A program made the position numbers and the translations under genes. From the NCBI GenBank assembly GCA_003229065.1, contig QIHJ01000096.1, forward strand, positions 1 to 8,670: a stretch of DNA of 8,670 nucleotides, given 5' to 3'. The notes below the pieces were generated by a model. It was given only the letters and a program-made list of their open reading frames with translations, made no database searches and was not told where the DNA came from. Below, one piece after another: positions 1 to 5,739 of this stretch; within the stretch, counting starts at the first letter, position 1; each line of letters opens with the position of its first letter. Source of the DNA: Candidatus Dadabacteria bacterium. Its GTDB lineage: Bacteria; Desulfobacterota_D; UBA1144; Nemesobacterales; UBA2774.

Positions 1-1028
1 GCCCTGAGTGCGGAGCGCAGGGCAGGCGCGAGACCGATACCATGGACACGTTTGTCGAGTCCTCATGGTATTTTCTCCGCTACGCCTCCCCCGATAACGA
101 TAAAGCTATATTCAGTAAGAGCGATGTATCTTACTGGCTCCCGGTGGATCAGTACATAGGGGGCATAGAGCACGCAATTCTACATCTCTTATATGCAAGG
201 TTCTTCACAAAATCATTGAGAGACCTCGGGATGTGCGAGCTTGACGAGCCGTTCACTAACCTCCTGACACAGGGGATGGTAATTAAAGACGGCGCTAAGA
301 TGTCAAAGTCTCTTGGTAATGTAGTAGACCCGGACGATATGATAAAGATTTACGGCGCGGACACCGTAAGGCTCTTTATGCTTTTTGCCGCGCCTGTTCA
401 GAAGGACCTCGACTGGAGTGAAAAGGGTGTGGAAGGCGCATTCAGATTTCTAAACCGCCTCTGGCGTCTTATCCATGAGAGCATGCCCCATATCGAAGGT
501 CTCAAGGGCAGCTCCCCTGAAACGGAAAATCTGTCGGGCGATGCCAAAGAGTTGCTAACAAAAGTACATAAAACTATAAAGAAGGTCACGGACGATCTGG
601 AAAGGTTTCAGTTCAATACTGCAATAGCAGCAGTAATGGAATTATTGAACGATACCTCCCGCTTCAAACCACAATCGGATGCCGATAAAGTAGTACTTAA
701 GGAGTCTATAGAGTCCATGGCAAGGCTCCTATACCCTATGGCCCCCCATGTTGCGGAAGAGCTCTGGGAGAATCTTGGCTACCGGGAATCGCTCGTCGAT
801 AAGCACTGGCCACAGTGGAATAAGGAGCTTATCTCAAGCGCCGCAATTACTGTGGTAGTACAGATAAACGGAAAGGTAAGGAGCCAGATCGCTATGGACC
901 CCGACTCCGATCAGGAGCAGATGAAAGAGGCTGCTTTCTCAGACGAGAAGATTATTAATTTTCTTTCCGGCAAAGAGCCCAGAAAGGTCATAGTCGTTCC
1001 CAAAAAACTGGTCAATATAGTTATTTAG
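1..1028 (+). CDS. leuS: Leucyl-tRNA synthetase, C-terminal part (5' end outside window)
   Basis: Class I aminoacyl-tRNA synthetase that charges tRNA-Leu with leucine in the cytoplasm. The reading frame is open from base 3 and enters with [25 protein letters not shown], the family's conserved stretch after the editing domain. The ATG at 42 is therefore internal, and about 341 of a usual 820-860 residues are present. The KMSKS catalytic loop is intact (297-311, in [10 protein letters not shown]). An alpha-helical anticodon-binding domain follows, with [14 protein letters not shown] near 739-780. The C-terminal domain ([13 protein letters not shown]...[17 protein letters not shown]) is complete to the TAG stop. 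Nothing looks broken. The family assignment is secure; only the missing 5' part cannot be judged. Confidence 0.98.
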   Translation, partial: PECGAQGRRETDTMDTFVESSWYFLRYASPDNDKAIFSKSDVSYWLPVDQYIGGIEHAILHLLYARFFTKSLRDLGMCELDEPFTNLLTQGMVIKDGAKMSKSLGNVVDPDDMIKIYGADTVRLFMLFAAPVQKDLDWSEKGVEGAFRFLNRLWRLIHESMPHIEGLKGSSPETENLSGDAKELLTKVHKTIKKVTDDLERFQFNTAIAAVMELLNDTSRFKPQSDADKVVLKESIESMARLLYPMAPHVAEELWENLGYRESLVDKHWPQWNKELISSAAITVVVQINGKVRSQIAMDPDSDQEQMKEAAFSDEKIINFLSGKEPRKVIVVPKKLVNIVI

Positions 1029-1063
1029 TTGGGAGACACTGTCGCCCAGATTCCCTCTTTTTT
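1029..1063 (+). terminator. Candidate Rho-independent terminator after leuS
   Basis: Directly after the leuS stop, GGGAGAC (1031-1037) can pair with GTCGCCC (1041-1047) around a three-base loop, with one A/G mismatch in the stem. A flanking T-A pair (1030/1048) extends it. A pyrimidine-rich run follows and ends in six T (1058-1063). The gap between stem and T-run is about 9 bases, longer than ideal, so this is a plausible but imperfect terminator separating leuS from the next gene. Confidence 0.45.
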
Positions 1064-1085
1064 GAAATTTGCACCCTCTCAGGTA

Positions 1086-1114
1086 TCTTCAAACGCTTCG
1101 TAAGTTTATATACT
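1086..1114 (+). promoter_or_regulatory. Candidate sigma70-type promoter for the deoxyhypusine-synthase-like gene
   Basis: A -10-like TATACT (1109-1114, 5 of 6 consensus bases) lies 17 bp after a weak -35-like TCTTCA (1086-1091, 3 of 6). Transcription would start near 1121, giving a leader of about 30 bases that contains the GGAGG ribosome site. The -35 match is poor, so the assignment rests mainly on the -10 box, the spacing and the upstream terminator candidate. Confidence 0.4.
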
Positions 1115-1133
1115 GTGATAAATTGCATTAAAC

Positions 1134-1138
1134 GGAGG
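1134..1138 (+). promoter_or_regulatory. Shine-Dalgarno GGAGG that decides the start of the deoxyhypusine-synthase-like gene
   Basis: GGAGG ends two bases before the in-frame GTG at 1141, too close for initiation there. It lies 11 bases before the ATG at 1150. The ATG is therefore the better start, although the spacing is slightly long. Confidence 0.7.
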
Positions 1139-1149
1139 TAGTGAATCGC

Positions 1150-2238
1150 ATGTCCAATGAAAAAAATAATGAAACCGGGTACGGAAATCTATTGGGGGAT
1201 AGGGTAAAAGCGATTGAAGTCAGCGCCCCGAAAACAGTCTCGGCGCTCCTTTCTGAAATGGCGCTTACAGGTTTTCAGGGAAAGAGCCTGGCTCGTGTGG
1301 TAGATGTGCTTGAGAAAATGGTGAAAGACGAAGACGTAACAATTCTGCTCGGGTATGCAGGCTCACTCTCAACAACAGGGCAGTGGAAGATAATCAACTG
1401 GCTGATTGAGAACCGCTACATAGATATACTGGTTCCCACAGGGGCCAACATCTCAGAGGACATTATAGACGCTATGGGATTTGATTACTGGCAGGGCTCG
1501 CCTACCGAGGACAATGAGCTTCTCTTTAAGGAAGGGCTCAACAGGTATTACGATGTATACGGGAAAGAGACCGATTATCTTATAATGACAGAGCTTCTTG
1601 CAGAGTTCATTCTAACGCTAAATGAAGATTATAATTATTCCTCAAGGGAGTTTCTGTATGAATGCGGCAAGTGGTTAGGCGCTAAAGGAATCGACAGCAT
1701 AGTAGCCAAGGCTTTTGAGCACGGCGTTCCCGTATTCTGCCCCGCAATTGCAGACAGCCCTTACGGCGACGCTGCGCTGATTGCCAAGAGTAAAGGCTTT
1801 AGCCTCACTATCGACGCCATAAAGGACTACACAGAATTTATGACTCTAGGCGAAGATGTAAAAGATACGGGTGTAATTTATATAGGGGGCGGAGTGCCGA
1901 AGGACTTTATTCAGCTCTTTGCGGTCACGGGCGATCTTATGTACGAGAACAGGGTTGTACCCAACAGAGACCCCGGGCTCAACAGAAAGGGCACAGGCGA
2001 TCAGGAGACATACTATCCCCATAAATACGCCGTTCAAATTACAACCGACTCGCCTCAGTGGGGAGGACTATCAGGGTGCACGTTTGAGGAGGCCGTATCG
2101 TGGGGAAAAGAAGACCCCAGGGGGAGCCTGGTGCAGTGTTACTGTGACGCCACTATTGCTTTGCCGCTTGTCACGCACGCGCTTGCCGAGAGGGTGGGTA
2201 CTAAAAGAAAGGGGAAAGATTTCTCGGACGTATACTGA
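1150..2238 (+). CDS. Deoxyhypusine-synthase-like protein (bacterial DHS family)
   Basis: NAD-dependent aminobutyl-transfer fold. Eukaryotic and archaeal members modify eIF5A/aIF5A with spermidine. Bacterial members usually lack that partner, and some are thought to make polyamines such as homospermidine. Residues here are counted from the GTG at 1141 (subtract 3 for the chosen ATG). Visible motifs are GYAGSLSTTGQ (71-81), LVPTGANISED (97-107), a GGG turn (249-251), and GGLSGCTFEEAVSWGKEDP (308-326) followed by CYCDATIALPL. The SWGK lysine, K323, matches human Lys329, which forms the enzyme-substrate imine. By an alignment done from memory, human His288 is replaced by D255 after GGGVPK, and Asp313 and Asp316 by W307 and L310. 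The full length of about 362 residues is normal for the family. The gene stands alone between a probable leuS terminator and a convergent gene. Family membership is firm; the substrate is not known. Confidence 0.9.
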   Translation: MSNEKNNETGYGNLLGDRVKAIEVSAPKTVSALLSEMALTGFQGKSLARVVDVLEKMVKDEDVTILLGYAGSLSTTGQWKIINWLIENRYIDILVPTGANISEDIIDAMGFDYWQGSPTEDNELLFKEGLNRYYDVYGKETDYLIMTELLAEFILTLNEDYNYSSREFLYECGKWLGAKGIDSIVAKAFEHGVPVFCPAIADSPYGDAALIAKSKGFSLTIDAIKDYTEFMTLGEDVKDTGVIYIGGGVPKDFIQLFAVTGDLMYENRVVPNRDPGLNRKGTGDQETYYPHKYAVQITTDSPQWGGLSGCTFEEAVSWGKEDPRGSLVQCYCDATIALPLVTHALAERVGTKRKGKDFSDVY

Positions 2239-2259
2239 AATCCCGGGCTAACTTGCGAA

Positions 2260-2886
2260 TCACTTTATAATAGAGGCCAATTCTCTGGCAGCCTTTTCAG
2301 GGTCCTCGGAACCGAATATTGATGTGATTACGGCTATACCCTCTACTCCTGTTTCCATTATGAGTGAGGCGTTTTCAGATGTAATCCCCCCAATAGCGAA
2401 TATTGGTATTTTTGTTATTGCAACCCTCGCTTCCCTGAGCACTTCCAAAGGTGTGGGGGATCTATCCGGTTTTGTAGGTGTAAAATAGGGTGTCCCGAAA
2501 GCTACGTAGTCGGCTCCTTCCATCTGTGCTTTAAGACCCCGCTCAATCTGCCCGTAACACGAGACGCCGATTATGGCATCTCTTCCGAGAACGCTTCTTG
2601 CGTGCTCTACGGAGCAGTCGTTCTCACCCAGGTGAACGCCGTCCGCCCCGATATTCCTTGCGAGCTCGGGGGAATCGTTAATAATAAGAGGAATTCCGTA
2701 ACTCTTTGTAATCTTGAGAATAATTTTGCCCAGCCTCAGGGCTTCTTCCCAGACGGTGTCTTTCTCCCGGAGCTGTAACATCTTTACTCCACCCTGTACC
2801 GCTTTTTCTACAGTCGTCTCAAAGTACTCTCTCGAAATGAGATTTCTGTCGGTAATGGCGTATAGTCCGCTCAGGCGGTAATCCAT
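2260..2886 (-). CDS. thiE: Thiamine-phosphate synthase
   Basis: Cytoplasmic TIM-barrel enzyme joining hydroxymethylpyrimidine diphosphate and thiazole phosphate to give thiamine monophosphate. The 208 residues are the normal length. Motifs occur in family order: GLYAITDR (7-14), LQLREKD (37-43, pyrophosphate- and pyrimidine-binding Arg and Lys), IINDSPELA (68-76), GADGVHLGEND (80-90), GADYVAFGTPYFTPTKPD (124-141) and AIGGITSEN (164-172). The ATG (2884-2886) has AGAAGG 10 bases upstream (complement of 2897-2902), a usable ribosome site. The gene lies 47 bp downstream of thrC on the same strand with no terminator between, so the two are probably co-transcribed. Its stop is 21 bp from that of the convergent deoxyhypusine-synthase-like gene. 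No TPP riboswitch is visible upstream of it. Confidence 0.95.
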   Translation of the reverse strand: MDYRLSGLYAITDRNLISREYFETTVEKAVQGGVKMLQLREKDTVWEEALRLGKIILKITKSYGIPLIINDSPELARNIGADGVHLGENDCSVEHARSVLGRDAIIGVSCYGQIERGLKAQMEGADYVAFGTPYFTPTKPDRSPTPLEVLREARVAITKIPIFAIGGITSENASLIMETGVEGIAVITSIFGSEDPEKAARELASIIK

Positions 2887-2933
2887 AATTGTTGAACCTT
2901 CTACAATGTTTATCGTACGGGTCCGTCCTGTTA

Positions 2934-4271
2934 TTAACTTGGATTTATCTTATTAAAGATTGCATCCTTTACGGTGTCATAATCAGGCGGAAGCTCAAGG
3001 GGGGCGTTAGCGTATTTTGAGTAAACTCCCTCTAATTCTTTTTTATGGTAGCCGATTTTAAACTCGACAAACTTAAGCCCGTGAGCGGTAGAAATAATTA
3101 CTACCCTGTCATTAGAGTCGAATAGGTTCTTCTCTTTCAGCTTGAGAAATACTCCGAGAGCAACCCCTGTGTGAGGGCAATTGAAAGTACCCGTTTTGTC
3201 TACAAGCGCTGCGGCATTCGAAAGCTCGTCCTCGCTTGCCTGCTCTACGATGCCGTCAAATTGTTTTAATATATTTATTGCCTTATTTACACTCACGGGG
3301 TTACCTATCTGTATTGCGTTGGCAAGAGTTTTTTTAGCCTTCACGGGGTGGAATTCCTCAAAGTTGCTCAGGTAGCTCAGGTAAAGAGGATTCGCATGCT
3401 CGGCCTGAGCGCACACCAGCCGGGGAAGCTTGTCGATAAGCCCAAGCTCCTTCATGATAAGGAACCCTTTTCCCAGGGCAGATATATTCCCCAGGTTCCC
3501 GCCCGGTATGATAATCCAGTCCGGTACCTCCCAGTCAAATTGCTGGCAGAGCTCTATGCTGATTGTCTTCTGGCCTTCTATCCTGAGCGAGTTGATCGAG
3601 TTTGCAAGATAAATATTATTTTCCGTGCATACTTTCTGCACCATCTCCATGCAGCCGTCAAAGTCCGTATCCAGAGAAAGCACCAGCGCTCCGTTTGAAA
3701 TCGGCTGCACTAACTGAGCAATCGAGACCTTATCTTTAGGCAGGAACACAATTGCCGGAATGTCTGCCGAGGCGCAGTAAGCCGCGAGCGCGGCAGAGGT
3801 GTCTCCGGTTGACGCGCAGGCCACCGCCGGAACATCTTTGCCCTGTGACATCATTTGCTTCACCACCGATACCAGCACAGTCATGCCCAAATCCTTAAAT
3901 GAGCCGGTATGACTGTTCCCGCACATTTTAATCCAGAGGTCCTCCATCCCGATCTGCTTCCCGAATCTCTCGGCCCAGAAAAGGTTCGTAGCCCCTTCGT
4001 ACATCGAAACAATATTGTCGTCTTCTACATAAGGGCACACCCATTCCTTTTTACCCCATACCGAGCTTCCGTGCGGCCATAGCTGCCTTCTGTAGCGGTC
4101 ATCGAAAATATCTCTCCATTCCTGTGCGGATTTTTTCTTCAAGGCTTCCATGTCGTGCTGTACTTCGAGTAAATTTTCACATTTTCTGCAGCGGTAAATT
4201 ATTTCATCAAGCGGATAAGTCTCTCCGCACTCATCGTCGATACAGCTAAACCAGGATTTATACTCATTCAT
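2934..4271 (-). CDS. thrC: Threonine synthase with N-terminal zinc ribbon
   Basis: PLP enzyme converting O-phosphohomoserine to threonine, the last step of threonine synthesis. The N-terminus carries four cysteines (C10, C15, C28, C31) in CxxxxC and CxxC pairs, a predicted zinc ribbon found in some threonine synthases. The fold-type II core follows: [12 protein letters not shown] (119-130), with K126 as the PLP Schiff-base lysine; [15 protein letters not shown] (151-165); the phosphate-binding loop PGGNLGN (256-262); and [14 protein letters not shown] (365-378). The 445-residue length fits. The ATG at 4271 is preferred because the cysteine ribbon begins at once after it. It has no Shine-Dalgarno at normal distance; GAAGG lies about 16 bases away. 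A strong promoter predicts an almost leaderless mRNA. thiE follows after 47 bp. An evolutionarily related cysteate synthase or other PLP lyase cannot be fully excluded but is less likely. Confidence 0.93.
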   Translation of the reverse strand: MNEYKSWFSCIDDECGETYPLDEIIYRCRKCENLLEVQHDMEALKKKSAQEWRDIFDDRYRRQLWPHGSSVWGKKEWVCPYVEDDNIVSMYEGATNLFWAERFGKQIGMEDLWIKMCGNSHTGSFKDLGMTVLVSVVKQMMSQGKDVPAVACASTGDTSAALAAYCASADIPAIVFLPKDKVSIAQLVQPISNGALVLSLDTDFDGCMEMVQKVCTENNIYLANSINSLRIEGQKTISIELCQQFDWEVPDWIIIPGGNLGNISALGKGFLIMKELGLIDKLPRLVCAQAEHANPLYLSYLSNFEEFHPVKAKKTLANAIQIGNPVSVNKAINILKQFDGIVEQASEDELSNAAALVDKTGTFNCPHTGVALGVFLKLKEKNLFDSNDRVVIISTAHGLKFVEFKIGYHKKELEGVYSKYANAPLELPPDYDTVKDAIFNKINPS

Positions 4272-4279
4272 AGCTAAAC

Positions 4280-4308
4280 AAAATACACCTTCGCATTTTG
4301 ACTGTCAA
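4280..4308 (-). promoter_or_regulatory. Strong promoter of thrC, predicting a leaderless transcript
   Basis: Reading the minus strand there is a perfect -35 TTGACA (complement of 4303-4308), a 17-bp spacer and a -10 TATTTT (complement of 4280-4285; 4 of 6, including the key first, second and last bases). Only 8 bases separate the -10 box from the ATG at 4271. The normal +1 would fall at 4271-4274, leaving a leader of 0-3 bases. This agrees with the absence of a Shine-Dalgarno. Confidence 0.6.
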
Positions 4309-4486
4309 ACATGCACTTACAGGCTCACATCTTTTAGACTATTCTCGGAGCTCACATAAAAATAATTATTGCACCCCTGGTATATTCAGAAAAAATAATG
4401 TAGGGTATATATTAAAGCTATTCTTTAATGTATGCTCCTAACTCCTTGGAGAGCAGTAATAAATTATTTTGTAGCGCTTCTATTCT
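4309..4486. other. AT-rich intergenic region between the divergent thrC and acyP promoters
   Basis: About 180 bases between the two -35 boxes with no reading frame of note. It contains an exact 8-base direct repeat, GCTCACAT, at 4323-4330 and 4350-4357 (27 bases start to start), and a second plus-strand promoter candidate at 4385-4413. A short inverted pair, CTCC/GGAG, occurs near 4442-4451. No riboswitch, tRNA or small-RNA structure is recognisable by eye. Confidence 0.5.
4385..4413 (+). promoter_or_regulatory. Second candidate promoter upstream of acyP
   Basis: TTCAGA (4385-4390, 4 of 6 to the -35 consensus) and TATATT (4408-4413, 5 of 6 to the -10 consensus) are 17 bp apart. A start near 4420 would give acyP a leader of about 107 bases. 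The region is AT-rich, so a chance match is quite possible. It competes with the stronger promoter at 4487-4515. Confidence 0.3.
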
Positions 4487-4515
4487 TTGACACTAAATTG
4501 CAGTTTTGTTAATCT
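4487..4515 (+). promoter_or_regulatory. Promoter of acyP, predicting a near-leaderless transcript
   Basis: A perfect -35 TTGACA (4487-4492) is followed by a 17-bp spacer and a -10 TAATCT (4510-4515). The -10 matches only 3 of 6, but these are the most conserved first, second and last bases. A TG one base upstream (4507-4508) makes it an extended -10. The start of transcription would be about 4521-4523, only 4-6 bases before the ATG at 4527, leaving no room for a ribosome-binding site. Confidence 0.55.
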
Positions 4516-4526
4516 CTGCAATAGGC

Positions 4527-4808
4527 ATGGGAAATAAAAGAGTGCATCTATTGATTCACGGCAGAGTTCAGGGAGTTTTTTTCAGAGCTACAGCGCAGCA
4601 AAAAGCCCAAGAGTTGGAATTGACCGGCTGGGTTAGGAATAACCCTGACGGTTCAGTTGAAGTAACGGCCGAGGGTAAAGGAGATGATGTGGATAGTATG
4701 TTAGAGTGGTGTCGTGTCGGTCCCGCCCAGGCTGTCGTGAAACATGTCAGTGTAGACTGGGAAGCGCACTCTGGTGAATTTGAAGGATTTAGGATTGAAT
4801 ACATATGA
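4527..4808 (+). CDS. acyP: Acylphosphatase
   Basis: Small cytoplasmic hydrolase of acyl-phosphate bonds (carboxyl-phosphate anhydrides). The 93 residues are the typical length. The signature HGRVQGVFFRATAQ (11-24) supplies the phosphate-cradling Arg R20, and GWVRNNPDGSVEV (34-46) supplies the catalytic Asn N38; the 18-residue distance equals that between R23 and N41 of the human enzyme. The C-terminus EGFRIEYI is also typical. An upstream in-frame TTG (4506) lies inside the promoter spacer and has no ribosome site, so the ATG is preferred. It is the first gene of a tight plus-strand cluster, with the next start 15 bp after its stop. The physiological substrate is unknown, as is usual for this family. 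Confidence 0.95.
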   Translation: MGNKRVHLLIHGRVQGVFFRATAQQKAQELELTGWVRNNPDGSVEVTAEGKGDDVDSMLEWCRVGPAQAVVKHVSVDWEAHSGEFEGFRIEYI

Positions 4809-4809
4809 C

Positions 4810-4813
4810 GGAG
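4810..4813 (+). promoter_or_regulatory. Shine-Dalgarno of the MBL-fold hydrolase
   Basis: GGAG just after the acyP stop, 10 bases before the ATG at 4824. It supports that start and contrasts with the missing ribosome site of acyP itself. Confidence 0.6.
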
Positions 4814-4823
4814 TTTAAATATT

Positions 4824-5468
4824 ATGATCATTAAATGTATACCGGGAGGAATATTTCTCACCAACTGCTATATTCTTGGAGACGAGGAGACGAACGAGGC
4901 GATTTTAATCGACCCGGGCGAGCAGATGGATGAAATTTTAAAAGAGATACAAGATTCCGGATTAAATATTACAAAGATAGTCAACACTCACACTCATATA
5001 GATCATGTAGCGGGCGTGCAGCAGGCTAAAGAGGCTCTCGGAGTTGGGTTTTACATCCATCCCGAAGAAGAGCCGGTGCTCAAGGCCCTGCCCGAATCCG
5101 CTCAGAGGTTCCCTCAGTTCGGTGATGTGAAGGTGCCCCAGATCGAGGGCTACATCGAGGAAGGAGACGAGATTGAAATAGGCTCACTCAAAGCGAAAGT
5201 TCTTCACACTCCGGGACACACCTGGGGGGGTATCTGTCTTGTGATAGACGATCAGGTTATCTCGGGCGACACGCTTTTTGCGGGCAGTGTGGGCAGGGTG
5301 GATCTTACCGGGGGCACATCTATGAGAGAGCTTGTCGGTTCCATCAAAGCCAAGCTCATGGTTCTACCGGATTCGTATGCGGTACACCCGGGACACGGCC
5401 CTTCAACCACGATCGGGATAGAGCGAAGGTCTAACCCCTTTATTGCAGGAGATACTCTAATATTATAA
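4824..5468 (+). CDS. MBL-fold metallohydrolase, glyoxalase-II-like
   Basis: Metallo-beta-lactamase-fold hydrolase of the small hydroxyacylglutathione-hydrolase-like group, probably binding two metals in the cytoplasm. All ligand motifs are present: THTHIDH (55-61, giving H56, H58, D60 and H61), TPGHT (H132), SGDTLF (D149) and VHPGHGPST (H191). The 214-residue length matches the short bacterial form, which lacks the C-terminal substrate domain of classical glyoxalase II. True glyoxalase II activity is therefore not assured, and a thioester or persulfide substrate is possible. It begins 15 bp after acyP with its own GGAG site and ends one base before the next start, so co-transcription with both neighbours is very likely. 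Confidence 0.92.
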   Translation: MIIKCIPGGIFLTNCYILGDEETNEAILIDPGEQMDEILKEIQDSGLNITKIVNTHTHIDHVAGVQQAKEALGVGFYIHPEEEPVLKALPESAQRFPQFGDVKVPQIEGYIEEGDEIEIGSLKAKVLHTPGHTWGGICLVIDDQVISGDTLFAGSVGRVDLTGGTSMRELVGSIKAKLMVLPDSYAVHPGHGPSTTIGIERRSNPFIAGDTLIL

Positions 5469-5469
5469 A

Positions 5470-5739
5470 ATGGAAAGAATAATTATAAGAGCCCTTCTCA
5501 TAATGGGCGTTGTATCGCTCCTTGTTTATATATTCGCCAGGGAGATTTCTCACGTGTATGCGCTGCACGTTGAGAACGAGAAAATTAAAGTGGAAACAAA
5601 AGAACTAGTCATTAAAAATGAGGAGCTTACAAGGAAGATAAATTTCATCGAAAAAGACAAGCAGTATGTGGAAAAAATTATCAGAGAAGAGTTAGGGATG
5701 ATCAAAAAAGGTGAAAAAGTCTACAGATTTAATGACTAA
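5470..5739 (+). CDS. FtsB/DivIC-like septum formation initiator protein
   Basis: Small bitopic membrane protein of the divisome family that links early and late division proteins (FtsB with FtsL and FtsQ in Gram-negatives). The 89 residues show a short cytoplasmic start, one hydrophobic segment (about 4-22, IIIRALLIMGVVSLLVYIF), a coiled coil (about 31-66, rich in E, K, V and I), and the family's C-terminal signature YVEKIIREELGMIKKGEKVYRF (67-88). The start is one base after the upstream stop. The nearest Shine-Dalgarno, AGGAG (5447-5451), is 18 bases away, so translation may depend on coupling to the MBL gene. The following diguanylate cyclase frame overlaps or abuts it. I give no symbol because ftsB and divIC cannot be separated from this sequence. 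Confidence 0.88.
   Translation: MERIIIRALLIMGVVSLLVYIFAREISHVYALHVENEKIKVETKELVIKNEELTRKINFIEKDKQYVEKIIREELGMIKKGEKVYRFND

Noticed and set aside
398..589. 63-residue open frame on the minus strand inside leuS
   Set aside because: It lies opposite strongly conserved leuS sequence and its translation resembles no family; it is a shadow of the real gene.
1919..2251. 110-residue plus-strand frame overlapping the 3' end of the deoxyhypusine-synthase-like gene
   Set aside because: It is in another frame of a well-conserved gene, is rich in R and T, has no ribosome site and no recognisable domain.
2239..2259. Possible bidirectional terminator between the convergent stops
   Set aside because: Only a 6-base CCCGGG palindrome is present, without a loop or T-runs; no hairpin terminator can be supported.
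3181..3698. Plus-strand open frames opposite thrC
   Set aside because: All three lie antisense to the conserved PLP core of thrC and show no protein-like features of their own.
4506..4526. Upstream TTG start for acyP, adding seven residues
   Set aside because: The TTG lies inside the predicted promoter spacer, has no Shine-Dalgarno, and the added residues precede the normal family N-terminus.
4568..4864. 98-residue minus-strand frame opposite acyP
   Set aside because: It is the antisense of acyP, whose catalytic residues and length are all in order.
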